Origin: Toxonevra muliebris
Lineage: Eukaryota; Arthropoda; Insecta; Diptera; Pallopteridae
Direction of reading: 5' to 3'
Length of the DNA stretch: 64,000 nt
Assembly: GCA_963691655.1 (NCBI GenBank)
Contig: OY829328.1
Location: 16,260,704 to 16,324,703 of the forward strand
Shown: in pieces, positions 1 to 11,329 of the stretch
How the letters are laid out: the number at the start of each line of letters is the position of its first letter
Numbering within the stretch: the first letter of the stretch is position 1
The notes under the pieces: generated by a model
Told to the model about the DNA's origin: nothing
Databases searched by the model: none
Seen by the model: only the letters and a program-made list of their open reading frames with translations
Program-made: the position numbers and the translations under genes

Positions 1-836
1 GAGATAGCGGAAGACTTGAACATTGCCTATGGATCCGTCCAAGACATTTTGGTTAAGGATTTGGGTTTCCATCGTGTAGCAGCAAAGTTGGCGCCAAAAG
101 CAATCAATTTCATGCCAAAAAGAGACCGTGATGACGTCGCAAAAGACATGATTTGCGAGGCTGAGTCCGATCCCACATTCATCAAAAGGATCATTACTGG
201 AGACGAGACGTGGGTTTATGAGTATGACACGCAATCCAGACATCAGGCAAAGAGTGAATGGCGTTCACCGAATGAGCCGAGACCAAAAAAACCACGTCGT
301 TTTTAGTCAAAAAGGAAGCAATGCTCACGGTTTTCATGGATTACAACGGTGTAGTGCCAGAAGGCCAGACAGTAAACAAAGAGTATTATTTGGGCGTTAT
401 GAGACGTTTGCGTGAAGCAATTCGCCGAAAGAGACCAGAATTGTGGACAGAAAACTCATGGATTTTGAACCATGATAACGCACCGTCGCACAGTGCCATC
501 ATTATTCGTAATTTTTTGACGAAAAATGCAACAATTACCATCCAAAAGCCACCGAATTCACCTGATTTGGCTCCTTGTGACTTCTTTCTGTTTAATCGAG
601 TTAAAAAATCATTACGGGGAACGCGTTTCAGCAGCCGAGAGGAAGTAATGGAAAAATCGCAGGAAGCACTGATGGACCGAAAACCGAATATAACAAATGT
701 TTCGAGGATTGGAGCAAGCGCTGGCATAAGTGAGTTGCAGTCGATGGGGATTACTTTGAAGGGGACAATATATATTTAGATGAATAAACTTGTATTTTTA
801 ATTTTCTGAATAAATTCCGGGAACTTTTTGATCAAG
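1..836 (+). pseudogene. mariner (irritans-type) transposase remnant, copy 1, cut by the window edge
   Basis: Degenerate Tc1/mariner DNA transposon. The reading frame opens at base 1 with an EIAEDLNIAYGSVQ-like helix-turn-helix segment, so the 5' end lies outside the window. The first catalytic aspartate is in GDETW (about 198-212). After a frameshift near 306, the reading continues at 321-779 with VNKEYYLGVMRRLREAI, HDNAPSH (second D) and SPDLAPCDFFLF (third D), which is the D,D34D signature of mariner. Frame breaks and a diverged C-terminus make it inactive. The 3' end is the terminal repeat around 812-836 (ATTCCGGGAACTTTTTGATC), which matches the end of a second copy at 46030-46073. Family assignment is secure; subfamily is inferred from motifs. 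Confidence 0.9.
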
Positions 837-2048
837 GTGATATTAATAACTTTTTGAATTTTTTGCCTATGTGAGGGAAGTATTCGTTTCGTTGCCAAGC
901 CTGAGGCATTATAGCAAAATAAAAATAAAAAAACTTGGTTTGCCACTTATTCATAAATGTTTGTAACACAGGAAGAAAACTGAAAACCTGCCCCTATTTT
1001 ATTGCCCGTAACTGTTTATATTTATGTATTAAAAAAAAATATGATAGTATGACGCATTAACATATTATTAGTAATATATATAATAATCCTACACAATTAA
1101 TGCAAATTCATACAAGACCAAGAATAAAAAATAATTCATAAAATCACTTTTATTTTCAATGAAATATTGTATGTAAATGCAAAAATTTTGCGTGAGAGCT
1201 GTAATCATGGGAAATATGACGTCAGCTTTAAAATATAATATGATATATGTATTCTATAGCCTTATAAGGGGATAGCGAGTAATTGTCGATATTCATTAGG
1301 GAAGGATGTGGGGGAAAACGAGCGAATTGCCAGCACTTAAGGGAAGTCGAAAGAAAACGTCTTAAATGAATCATTTTAAAGACTCTTTTACATATTAATT
1401 GAATAATAAATGTATTTACTTAGCTGGAATTATGTATCCCAAAAACTTAACAAAATTTCATATTTTTTCTGTTATTAGCCCAGACATCGGAAAACAAGAA
1501 CCATGCCTGGTGTAATCAAATCCATGATAAATAATTTTCATAGAAAAATAAACAAGTTTTTAAATGTATTATATTCAAGTAGGTATATTATATTAATTAA
1601 AAATAACAAAAAAAAAATTGTAAATTTCCGCAACGATGAATCGATGATTTGTTGAAGGAGAATTTATATCATCAACTGCTGTTTTTGTAATTATCCTATC
1701 CTTAATTCAATGCAGAACAATCTCCTTTTCTTTCCGCTATACAAAACCAGAACTTTGTAAATACAATTAAATTTTTAGTTTATTGGAATGAAAATTTAAC
1801 TAAAATTTAGTCTTTTGCGGATTTTCGCAATATCAAATAAGAAATAACTGACTTTATTAGTATATAGAATAAAAATATAATGAAAAATATTCTGAAAATA
1901 ACAAACGTTTATTTTTTTTAGGAAAATACTAATCAGCAAGTTAATAATAAATGAGTAAATGCAGTTACTGTCTCAAAATATTATTAAAGTCTTAACGTTT
2001 TCTTGTAATAACTTCTTCACCAACTATTGAATTAGTCAAGTAGATTTT
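837..2048. other. AT-rich DNA without a recognisable gene
   Basis: No credible coding region is visible on either strand. The stretch is low-complexity A/T sequence with short A and T runs. The only motif of note is a perfect TGACGTCA octamer at 1217-1224. If the jbug-like gene continues to the left, this is probably intronic. Confidence 0.5.
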
Positions 2049-2052
2049 TTAA

Positions 2053-2768
2053 GGGGTTATATACGTTTTGGTACGGGAAACTTAGGGCATATTTGTGATT
2101 TTTTTGAACTATATGAAATAATTTATTTGAAACCAGCGTAACAGGTATACATAGTACATATTCTTACGAAAAAAAAAGTGGTCGGATATGAAAAAATATT
2201 GAAAATTTTAGAAGTTGTAGCTCTTGTCCAGATGAGCGTTTTTTCTGCACAGTCTGGCGGTGACCACAATTGAATGTCAACAACTCACCTATAATCAAAA
2301 AGACAAAAAACTTACAGCGCCGAGTACTTGAACGAAAAATTTTGAAAAAAAACCTTTTTCTCATACGGAAACAATGATGCAAAAAAAAGTCGATTTTTTG
2401 AGTCTCAAAAATATATTTTAAAAAAATTATTAGTTAAGACAAATACTGTACTCAAATATTCAAGTACTCCGTATTATAACTAGGAAAAAAATTAAAAAAA
2501 AATTAGATGAATTGGTCAAGTAGTTTTTGAGATATCGCGGTTACTGCAAAGGCATTTTCCAAAAAACATCATTCGGAGAAAATCACGTTTAAAGTTTTGA
2601 GTGTACTTTATTCATAAACAGTAGCGCGCTAAAAATCGAGTTGCTACTAACGATCTACTGCTCGGATTGACTTGAAATTTTGAACATAAACTCTTGAAAG
2701 TATGTTTGTTCGAAATAGGTCATACAAATTTTTTCGATTTTTTGACTCATGAAAACGTATGTAACCCC
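2053..2768 (+). mobile_element. TTAA-flanked MITE, family A, copy 1 (716 bp)
   Basis: Non-autonomous element bounded by TTAA on both sides (2049-2052 and 2769-2772), with terminal inverted repeats GGGGTTATATACGTTTT and its complement ending ...AAAACGTATGTAACCCC. TTAA duplications are the hallmark of piggyBac-type transposition. It has no coding capacity. A second copy in inverted orientation lies at 20000-21823. That copy shows this one is uninterrupted: the GTCACCGCC stretch here (complement, near 2257-2268) is single, whereas in copy 2 it has been duplicated by an insertion. Confidence 0.85.
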
Positions 2769-2772
2769 TTAA

Positions 2773-3170
2773 GTAATATTTCAGGAATTATTAGAAAACA
2801 AAAAACTGCAGTAATCTACAATGGACACGTGAGTTAAAACATTTGGACTACGCGTTTGTAAATAATTGTTATTTAATTATTAGTTAAAAAATATTATTTA
2901 CAAATCTCACGGTTTTTGCTTCATTGACTCGAATTACTTACTCGTGCATGGTAAATACATAAGCTAGAAATACAATGCAATTTTGAGTGCTTTATTTGGC
3001 ACTCTTCAAGCGTTAAGTTATACTCAAATTTCAAAAGCGGAATATACTGAACGATTAAAATTATATGTAATTTAATTAAGTGACTGTATCTGTCTCATTC
3101 AATGATTCAATTGATTCAATATGTAAAGTTAATATGTAATCTTCTTTATGAATGTTAATTGTTTGCTTAC
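2773..3170 (-). other. probable intron 1 of the jbug-like gene
   Basis: Read on the minus strand this follows the donor site G|GTAAGC at 3170 and has no coding potential. It is AT-rich. The downstream exon is not in the window, or the intron continues leftwards through the transposons. Confidence 0.5.
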
Positions 3171-3407
3171 CTGCATTCCAGTATCGCGTAAATGCTCATT
3201 AACCCAATTGCGAAATGTATTCGCTTGTATCTCGACCCATAAATCCTCATTGCCGCGTATATTCATGCCCTTGGCGGCCGTACCTTCGGGACTGCGTGCC
3301 ACCAGGCCGGCATGAGTAATCTTTTGTGTTTCAGTGCTGCCATCTGTATTGTGTTTAAGTAAACCAGCATGGGTAACTTTAGCGCCTTTGATGTCTTTTA
3401 CATCCAT
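3171..3407 (-). CDS. jbug: Jitterbug-like filamin, first coding exon (N-terminus and start of CH domain)
   Basis: A 79-codon exon ending in phase 0 at a consensus donor (CAG|GTAAGC). The start ATG at 3405-3407 is the first after an in-frame upstream stop and has a favourable context (CCACAATGG). Residues 1-50 carry a repeated THAGL motif (VTHAGLLK and ITHAGLVAR). From about residue 56, DLWVEIQANTFRNWVNEHLR is the first helix of a calponin-homology actin-binding domain. That version matches what I recall of Drosophila Jitterbug, a CH-domain plus filamin-repeat actin crosslinker of tendon and other cells. It is clearly different from the filamin Cheerio, whose start is WKRIQQNTFTRWANEHL. The rest of the gene lies left of the window or in unrecognised exons. 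The orthology is from memory, not from an alignment. Confidence 0.8.
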
Positions 3408-3866
3408 TGTGGACGCTGCGGCGGAATGTAATTTTTATAAAAAAATTAATCAAGTATTTTGTTTTTACACTTGCTGATGCTGTTGTTGTTGTTGTTGTTG
3501 TCACTTCAAACCTTTATACACAAAAGTAAAATTTATTATTTTGCAACCTTTATGTCACACAGTATCACAAAGTCTTGCGTTTGGTTTTCATAATCGTAAA
3601 ATTTTCTATAATCTTTTTATAACACACAAAATTCTAGTTAGAATTTAACTTTTTAGCTTTCAGTAATTTTGCTCTTCCACAATTTACGTGATTTGTTTTT
3701 TTTCAGCTTATTTTTGCGTTCATTAAAAAATAAAAAAAATAAAAATGAATTAGCACTTTTTGTTTTTTATTGAATTTGTTTTAATTTTTTTATTTCACTC
3801 TAAATTAAGTTTTTGCTTTTGGAGCAAAACGTTTCGTGCTCACACCGCCATCGCTTTATTCAGACT
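3408..3866 (-). promoter_or_regulatory. candidate 5' UTR and core promoter of the jbug-like gene
   Basis: On the minus strand a perfect fly initiator, TCAGTC (plus-strand 3863-3868, A+1 at 3866), is followed at +28 to +32 by GCACG, which fits four of five positions of the downstream promoter element. This would give a 5' UTR of about 459 nt with a CAA-rich tract (plus-strand GTTGTT run near 3480-3500). A TGACGTCA octamer lies about 216 bp upstream. The match is by eye, and there are no expression data. Confidence 0.4.
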
Positions 3867-4081
3867 GAAACGCGTTTTCAATTCGCAATTGACTTCAAAA
3901 CGCAAATTCTGTTTTGTCTGTCTGATTATGTCTGTTTGCCTGTTTGCTGCTAGCTTGTTTTTTTTTGCCTACCTGACTGACTACCTCTGCCTCCTATCTA
4001 CCTACCTGAAAAATAAAACAAAAATGTTGTACTATTGTTGGCTTAAACCAGCTTCAAAACGACAACAAACCACAAAAATAA

Positions 4082-4089
4082 TGACGTCA
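4082..4089. promoter_or_regulatory. perfect CRE-type octamer TGACGTCA
   Basis: Palindromic CREB/ATF consensus upstream of the candidate jbug-like start site. The same octamer occurs at 1217-1224 and 23945-23952. Function is not shown; an 8-bp match can occur by chance. Confidence 0.35.
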
Positions 4090-4107
4090 GTTTTGTTTTT
4101 TTGAAAA

Positions 4108-4142
4108 CGAAACACGCACACACACACACACACAAACACATA
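4108..4142 (+). repeat. (CA)n microsatellite
   Basis: A run of CA dinucleotides directly after the candidate promoter region. Downstream, 4143-5129 is AT-rich with no recognisable gene. Confidence 0.8.
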
Positions 4143-5129
4143 CGCGAATGCAGAAAAATGAAAAATACCAATAACAAAAGCAAAAGCAAAAAGCTCACAT
4201 GCCGATCTTGCCGATCTTGCTTAACTTGTTTTATTTTATTTTATATTTTTCGCTTAAAGTCAAGACACGAAAAAATCCAACTGGAATGGAATTTCAACGG
4301 CAATAAACAATAACCAAAAATAAAAACAAAACAAAACTCACAAAATAAATATTTAATAGTAATTCGCCGCAAAAAAATCTAAAAAAAAAATCCAAAAAAT
4401 AATATAAAACTGTAGGCAGAAGTTATTTAACGATATGTACTCGCAAGTTGTGCTGTATAGCTCAGATATTCATACTCAAAAACTTGCTTTATCGATCTTT
4501 TCCAACTTTTTTGGTAGTACGATCATCAATAAGAAGCAAAATCAAAAACAAACAAAAAACCAGAATTGACAAACTTATGTAGGAAGATGTTAGATTGCCA
4601 GGCGAGAAGGTTAACGTCGCTTTTTGAAATTCATGTTGATTTTGAATTACAGCCAAATCAATCAGCTTAAAAAAAAAATAAATAATAAGAAGACGATTTT
4701 TTGAAACACATTTAAAACACGAAGCGTGTGAAGTCAAATCAGCAAATAATGCGACTCGTGGTTGCTGAGCTTCTTCTTACAAATGTTGAAGTTGAATTTT
4801 GATGACACCTGCTCTATGCTGTTTTGCTATAGTAACATAAGTCTATGCGCTAAGCTGAGCGCGCATAACTTGAAGTGATGTCATTATTTATGTATAAGAT
4901 TCTTAAAAATATATTGCAGTGTTGAATGTGTTGAAAGAATGAATATATTTCAAAACTTTTTATGAAAGTGGTATTTATTATTATTTTTTCTTTCTAATTT
5001 GTAATTTTGAATCTACAGCTATAGGAGCAGGCACTAAATTTTCAATCTATCTAATCTAGTACTAACAAAAATATGGACTGACGAGGTTTTCCCAAGCTCA
5101 ATATTCTAGAGAAAAGGGACTACTTCGAT

Positions 5130-5520
5130 TTGAAACTATTGAGGCATTGAATTACTACTGATTCTTAGCAAAGTTATCAGAAAGATAATTCTGAGGCCAA
5201 TATCAGAAGTTGCAGAAGAGAGCATGCCTGAAAATCAATATAAATTCAATTGTGTATGGATTTGATAAACAGAAAATTTTAGAATTATATTTGAATAAAG
5301 AAACAAGTTTCGCATTACAATTTATGACGGAATTATAGGATTTGGGAATACACTTAAGAGCATCAACAGAGTATACATTTGGGAGACCCTACTTTGAATG
5401 GATATACCGTCCAAAATGGCGCATATTATAAAAAATTTAGTCTCAGTGTATTATAATGGTATTTTATTGGAGTTCTTTCGAAGTTGGTTCCCTAGCCAAA
5501 ACCTAACAACAGGTGTGATA
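5130..5520 (+). pseudogene. degenerate reverse-transcriptase fragment (non-LTR type)
   Basis: With frame shifts and stops, the plus strand reads SERxFxGQYQKL / ILRPISEVAEESMPENQ (about 5180-5245). It then reads NRVYIWETLLWMDIPSKMAHIIKNL (about 5368-5445; shown only to indicate the match) and ends near LTTGVI. This resembles the RT segments KVILRRI..AE..I.E.QCGF and DSINRxxLWxxLxxxGIPxKMxxLIKxLY of RTE/CR1-like non-LTR elements. It stops abruptly at the terminal repeat of the Tc1-like element beginning at 5523, so that element may have inserted into it. Confidence 0.45.
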
Positions 5521-5836
5521 TACAGTGCCAGTCATATCATTTGCAACCAAAATCACTTGCACTTTAAATGACTTCTTAAGCTCACTAAAATAATTTTTAT
5601 CAAGAATCTTTTTTATTCAAAACAAAGTGTATTTATTGCCATTTATTATAAAAAATTAAAAGTACAATATTATGTTGCAAATAAAAAAAGATAGAAGTAA
5701 TAATACATTGAAGTCTGGATTGAAGAGGTCGAAACATTTACAACTAGAAAAAGTTAGTGTGAAAATTTAAAAAATTTCGAAAAAGTAGCTTGCGTAAGTA
5801 TAATGTCTCTTAAAACGTTTTTATAGTCGTTGTATT

Positions 5837-6025
5837 TCATAGTTTCCGGAATGTGATGCGTTGGATCCATACCATTAGCTGAAAAGAAGCCCTAGATGAC
5901 AACTCAACCTCTTCCGTGCTATACCGTACCCAGTGTATGCCTACGATCGACTCTTTTACAGTGTGGCCTTCTAAAAAATTTTTTTCCGTAATTTTGCTCT
6001 CATCTAAGAGCAAAACGTTTTGCAA
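5837..6025 (-). pseudogene. Tc1-like transposase, first catalytic segment, remnant
   Basis: The minus-strand frame reads NVLLLDESKI, matching the first catalytic aspartate region of Tc1 transposases (xFSDESxF), then SFQLMVWIQ, resembling the conserved LMVWG. The intervening sequence is eroded. It lies downstream of the helix-turn-helix remnant at 6174-6383 on the same strand, in the normal order. Confidence 0.55.
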
Positions 6026-6173
6026 GATTGAAAGATCCAGGTTTTGTATTTACGATTGAATTTTAAATGAGTTAAGCGATTTTTCTTACAGCTAACGCTT
6101 TTTCGGCAATGTTGTATGCGCTTAACCCACTTTTTCTGGGTTGTCGCTTGATTGTCGATAATGATATATCCAA

Positions 6174-6383
6174 CTAAAGTGCATTTTTTACTTCTTTCGG
6201 TTTCACTTTCTGATTCACTTTCATCAATTTTGTGATTTCATTGGTTTTTCTACAAGTTTCTTTGCGAGTTCTTCCACCTCTATGACTCAGATCAGCGATA
6301 CCGCTGTTAACAATTCGCGAAATCGTCGACTTGTGTATTGAACATTTTTTCAAAATATCTGTTTGAGATAAACTATTTGTCAC
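6174..6383 (-). pseudogene. Tc1-like transposase helix-turn-helix remnant
   Basis: The minus-strand frame of 69 residues contains SQTDILKKCSIHKSTISRIV, a typical paired-type helix-turn-helix with a recognition helix, followed by a GGRTRKETCRKTNE segment like the GRPRKTT linker of Tc1-like DNA-binding domains. It is the N-terminal part of the element's transposase. Confidence 0.55.
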
Positions 6384-6417
6384 CCTTTCAATTTAAGTGC
6401 AATTGAGTGCCATTGAA

Positions 6418-6592
6418 TGCTCGTGAAGCGAAAAATTGGCACGAAACGTTTAAGAAACTAAAGGATCTGCATGAGGATGTTCAAAAGCAATGGAAGCGAG
6501 TTGGAATCGGTTAGACGAAACATTTAATAGAGCCAATGCCACGTAGACCTCCAACAGTGTTCGCTAATAATGAATATGCGACAAAGTTTTGA
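6418..6592 (+). pseudogene. Tc1-like transposase C-terminus, inverted
   Basis: On the plus strand, after one frameshift, the frame reads KDLHEDVQKQWKRVG and then LIEPMPRRPPTVFANNEYATKF followed by a stop. This is the characteristic C-terminus of Tc1 transposases (xLVxSMPRRxxAVIxxKGYATKY). It is on the opposite strand to the helix-turn-helix and first catalytic segments in the same element. An inversion or head-to-head fusion of two copies must therefore have occurred. Confidence 0.6.
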
Positions 6593-6859
6593 AAATTTTT
6601 TAGATTTTTCTTCAATTTTGTATTAACTTTTTCTAGTTGTAAATGTTTTGACCTCTTCAATTCAGACTTTAATGTAATATTACTAATTTTTTTTATTTAC
6701 AACACAATATTGTACTTTTAATTTTTATAATAAATGGCAATAAAAACACTTTGTTTTGAATAAAAAAGATTTTTGATAAAAATTATTTTAGTGAGCTTAA
6801 GAAGTCATTTAAAGTGCAAGTGGTTTTGGTTGCAAATGATATGACCGGCACTGCATACC

Positions 6860-9160
6860 GCGAAGCACAAAAACGAGAGCAAGTTCAGAACCCTATGGAA
6901 ATGAGGATTGCAATACGTAAGGACCTAAGCTTACCTCAGTAAATCCCAAAAGCCAGACCTATTTAAGGGTGATTTGTGTTAACATAATAGAGCTCCAGAA
7001 TCAAAATATAATCAAAGCGATGGATTTCTTAGGCGAGTACCTCAGCCGGAAATATTATAGATCGACTATTATTGCTTTTTCTCAGGTTCTAGAAGAAATT
7101 ACTGCTCTTGGAGTATTAAAAGAAAAATTCAATTATTACTTCTTTTCAAAACAATCCAACTCTGCTTAACTTGAAAAAACATTTTAAAAAGCGAATGCAA
7201 TAGCTAGAAAAACTCTGGATAAAGTACTTTTTATGTATGAGATTATGAAGAAAAAATTTCTTTAATTATTTATTTTTTTATTTTATTAATAATTTATTTT
7301 TTCGTCATCAATATCAATAAAGCGGATTATTAATTTAATATTAAACCAATTACTATACACACAATATTTTTAACTTATTAAATAATAAACGAAAACAAAT
7401 AAACATGAAATGCAAAACAAAAAAAAAAAAACAAAATGAAACCACAAAAATAATTGGGCGGCAAACCGCGTAAATCAAATATGAAAAATAAAAACAACGA
7501 AAAAAGTGAAGTGGAAAATAAGAGAATTGCGTCAAGAGATCAAACCACTCTTCCACAAACGCGTCAAAAGCAGAAAAAACAGAAGAAGCAGGAGAATTAA
7601 GTGCATAAGCAGTGAAAAATTGACCAGACTCGACAACCAAAGCCAGTATAATTTACAATAGCAAAATGAAAAATACTGTGCGAATGGAAACAAAAGTGGT
7701 TCAAACAAGAAGGAGGGGAAGAGAGCAGTAAAAAGCAAGTGAGAGTGGGTGTGGAAGTTGTGGATGTGGGAGAAAGAGTTATTTATAAGCTGTTGCTTGT
7801 AAATGTAATACAAATCGTTTATCATAGTTTACCTAAACAATTTTCAGATGCTTTTTTAATTTTTTCTGAGCTTTACACATTTTTTCGTCTGATTTGTTTT
7901 CCACATTTTTCAGTAAAATTGATTTCTAGAAACTAAAATTACGTATTCAAATTCCATTCCAATTTTGTTAGAAATTTTGTCATTTGCATTGGCAACACTG
8001 ATTTCACATTTCACATACCAACTAATAACAACAGCAACAACAATAAACAGAAATAATTCTAATATTTGCATGTGAATTACGTTTCATGAAATTTTTTCAA
8101 TTTCTTTGCACTCTCTCTCTCTCTCTCTCTCTCATCCTCTCTCTTTCTCTATCTATTTTAATATTTTGCACTCCCATTTTTTCAGTAATGTACTATAGTT
8201 ACGATTGCGGCAGGCAGGTGTTGTTTGGCAGTTTATCTACTCGTACTGTGGTTGCACATTTTAAAGTCTGCCTAGTTTAGTTGAACTAAGTTTAGTTAAA
8301 CTGCTTTTAGGTTATTGTTTTCCTTTTTTATGTTTATGCATTGAAGCGTTTAAGTATGCACAAAAGTAAAATGAACAACAAACAACAATAACGCAAAACG
8401 ATTCACCGCAAATGATGTCAGTTTTAAAAAGAAAAACCATAAAATTTATACAAACTTCAAAATAATTAGGTAAACAATTCATTTTAAATGTACAGCGAAA
8501 GAACAAAGCCTGCGAGCTCAAGTGCGTGTCTGCTACTTTAACCTGATCTTTTTTTTTTCCTCATAATACCGATGTTTTGCACATACAAAAATATTTATTC
8601 TATATACAATATCTAATTAATTATATAATATTTCTATTTGAAATTTTCAGTCATCATTTTGTGTCACTTAATTGCAATTATTATAGCTTAATGAATGACA
8701 TTGTTGATGATTGAATCATTTTTAGCTTTATGTGCTATTTATTGTTTGTATTGTCAATTATTTTGAAAAAACGTTTTATATGCATTTCTTATAATATAAA
8801 TTATAAATTTATATAAATGTAGAAAACTGGATTGAAAAAAAAAATTTGACCAATATCGAAAATAAAATTCGAACGTTTTAATAAAAACACTGCGATATTT
8901 TGTATGGCAGGTAAGCAAGCGGTTCTTGCATTTTATTGAATTTGAGTTAATATTCCTATAGATATTGTATAAAATAAATTAATATCTTGCCTACCCCTCA
9001 TGGGGCGAAGCATAAATGAATTCAGTTTGTCTACGAAGAATTCGAGCAAAAATTCATAATATATATGGAACTCATTAACCAATTTCATACTTTTGAATGT
9101 CGTATGTTTTCAATCAAATTTTCGATCTATTGACTTTTTGAGAATTTTTTTTTTGTTTTT
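6860..9160. other. AT-rich non-coding stretch
   Basis: No recognised gene. It contains A-rich tracts near 7380-7440 and a CT microsatellite at 8110-8150 (listed). Short open frames here lack coding character. Confidence 0.5.
8110..8150 (+). repeat. (CT)n microsatellite
   Basis: Tract of CT dinucleotides with minor interruptions. On the other strand it is a GAGA run, a possible GAGA-factor substrate, but nothing else suggests a promoter here. Confidence 0.8.
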
Positions 9161-9284
9161 GCTTAAGGGGAGAAATAGGGTTAGGACAGCGTTTTCTCAA
9201 TGATTTTCATGAATTTTTTTATAGTATAAAAAATGAAAATAATTTTTTGAAATTTTGAGAATATTTTAAACATATATTTAAGTA

Positions 9285-10570
9285 CAGGGTGACAATCGTA
9301 AAGTGACGCACACATTTCAGCAGTTATTTTCAAAAGGACTTACTTCCATTAAGTACAATTAAGTGTTAACATTGCTGAATATATAAGCACTCATTTGAAC
9401 CCCACCTCATTCAATATAACCTCCTTTAGCCTGCACACATGCCTTCAATCGATCCGGAGATCGTAGGACTGTTCGCCGCAGGACTTTCTGATCAATTTCA
9501 GTCCAGGCTTTCTCTAATGAATTTGTCAGCGACTCCAGACTGTGGTGTTGAGATGCACAAGCCTTACTCTCTAAAATACTCCAAATAGAGTCCATTGGAT
9601 TCAAGTCTGGGGAGTATGGTGGCCATTCTTGAGATTTTATGAGTCCAGAAAAATTGTCTTTTATCCATGTTTGCGTTAATTTTGTCATGTGGGAAGGTGC
9701 AGAATCTTGCTGGAAAGTCCAGTTTTCATTTCCAAATGTATCTTGGGCCCAGGGAAGAACATGTTCATTTAAAATGCTCCGATAAACAACCTGGTCAATT
9801 TTAACACCCTCTTCAACGAATATTAGAGGGGTTCTGGCATTAGCGGAAACTCCAGCCCATACCATAACGGAAGCTGGCTTTTGAACTCGGCCAACAGTCC
9901 TATTTTGTTGCGATGATGATGTTAGCCACATTCGGTCATTTTGCGCATTGAAATGTTGTTCAACCGTGAAAATTTTTTCATCTGTAAACAAGATATTTTC
10001 AACATTTTTTAACACGGAGGAGCGTAGCAACGCCTTGCATCTTTGCAGTCGCAAATCTTTCTTTTTTTTGTGTCAGATCTTGAGCTTTTCGGAGCTTGTA
10101 CGGCTTAAGATTAAGCTTTGATTTTGCAATGATTCGCACTGTTTCACGGTTTACTCCCACTTCCTTAGCGATTTTTCTCATTGAGCGCCTTGGATTTCGC
10201 TTGATTCGTTTACGAATTTTTTCTGTTAAACCAGTAGTGGCAACTGTTGAAAATTTTCCCCGGTCTCTATCTCCAAAACCCCCAGTTTCATTATATCGAA
10301 TAATAGCTCGGTCTACCGTACGACTTGACAAATTTAAAGCCTTTGCAATTTGACGGCTACTATAATTTGCCAAATGAAATTTCATAATTCCACGACGAAT
10401 ATTTTCCTTGTCCATTTTTATGGAAATTTCAAAATGTAATTACAAAAATTCAAATGAAATTAAAAGCAAAGCCAATGGTGAATAAACTTGCTTTTTAAAT
10501 TAAAGTAACGGTAAATGGCAAAACTTGCTGCAGAGTATTAAACTTGCGTCACTTTAAAATTGTCACCCTG
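9285..10570 (-). mobile_element. DD37D Tc1/mariner element (maT-like), nearly intact
   Basis: Bounded by a TA duplication (9283-9284 and 10571-10572). The inverted ends begin CAGGGTGACAATCGTAAAG (left) and CAGGGTGACAATTTTAAAG (right, complement) and continue to GTGACGCA. It is 1,286 bp, the usual size for an autonomous Tc1/mariner element. The single transposase frame on the minus strand is broken by a frameshift in an A-run. It inserted into the TTAA MITE at 9167-11163. Confidence 0.92.
9407..10415 (-). pseudogene. DD37D transposase, one frameshift
   Basis: The N-terminal part (10415 to about 10065) starts MDKENIRRGIMKFHLANYSS. It has two helix-turn-helix units (SSRQIAKALNLSSRTVDRAI and SMRKIAKEVGVNRETVRIIA) and an intervening basic hook. 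The catalytic part (from about 10054 to 9407) has FTDEKIFTV (first D), QQDSAPSH (second D) and SPDLNPMDSIW (third D). There are 37 residues between the second and third catalytic aspartates, hence DD37D, the maT type. The frames join at an A8 run at about 10058-10070, so one indel separates it from a full-length protein of about 345 residues. A further small indel next to the third D (MDSIW versus the usual MDFSIW) is possible. Confidence 0.9.
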
Positions 10571-11329
10571 TATATACCATAAAATTTTTGAAGAATTTCC
10601 TTGAAAAACACCGAAGATATTGGCGACCCCATATTGCAGGTCACAATCAGAATCAGCATTTTGCGTACATTCTGGCAGCCGCAATTTTCATCTGAAATCA
10701 AACAAGGTAGGAATTTACTTTTATTATATGTCTCTCTTCTATATGAACCGCAATGCTATCAAAAAAATAGAAAATTGAACTTTTGACTCCTGTATCAAAA
10801 CAAAAAAAGCATGATTTTTTGCCATTTTTTCAACTTTTTTTGCAAAAAAAAATAATGATAATATTTAAATTTTAAGTTCATATAGAGCGCAATACTATGA
10901 AAAAAGTAACTGCCAACTTTCAAAACGATTGGTTGAAAACTTTTCAAACTAGCTTGTACGCAAGTTAAAAAAAAGTCGTTTTGAGAAAAACGCGTTTGAA
11001 AAACGTGGCGCGCTCGGAGCCTGAAGGAGGGCTACTCACTTTAATGGCTTATAACAATAGAACGAGTCGGAATTTCAAGAACATATTTTTCAATAGTTTT
11101 ACTAACAATTTATGAAATAAAAAAAAAATCGATTTTTTGAACCGTGTAATCCTATTTCCCCCCTTAACTTCTTCTACAATTAAGGCCACTATTTATTAAT
11201 TTATTTATTTTTTGTTTGAACGGCAAAAAGGAAGTGTACAAGAATACAGCACTCAGATAAGTGTTACGTCTGAGTTTATTCTTTAAATTTACCCCATTTA
11301 ACCTTGGTAGATCTTGCTGTGTCAAAAAG

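Larger units (their letters stand above)
5523..6853. mobile_element. Tc1-like element with roughly 250-bp inverted ends (rearranged)
   Basis: The ends are CAGTGCCAGTCATATCATTTG and the complement of CAGTGCCGGTCATATCATTTG; TA precedes the left end. The inverted repeat continues inward for about 250 bp on both sides. It includes the paired stretches AAGTCATTTAAAGTGCAAG, ACACTTTGTTTTGAATAAAA and TTTTTCTAGTTGTAAATGTTT. Long terminal repeats are known in Tc1-family members such as Minos and Paris. The coding remnants inside are not collinear (separate entries): the C-terminal coding piece is inverted relative to the N-terminal piece. The element is inactive. Confidence 0.8.
9167..11163 (+). mobile_element. 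TTAA-flanked MITE, family B, interrupted by a DD37D element
   Basis: TTAA at 9163-9166 and 11164-11167. The terminal repeats are GGGGAGAAATAGGGTTA and its complement ...TAATCCTATTTCCCCCC. Removing the 1,286-bp Tc1/mariner insert and one TA leaves about 709 bp, close to family A (716 bp). The right half shares the layout of family A: a GCGCGCT motif, a TCGGA..TT.AA..T.TTGAAC-type stretch, and CGATTTTTTGA just inside the terminal repeat. This suggests a distant sister family. It does not encode a protein of its own. Confidence 0.75.

Noticed and set aside
3129..3170. C-terminal extension VSKQLTFIKKITY of the jbug-like exon
   Set aside because: It follows a consensus GTAAGC donor in phase 0, so these codons are intronic read-through.
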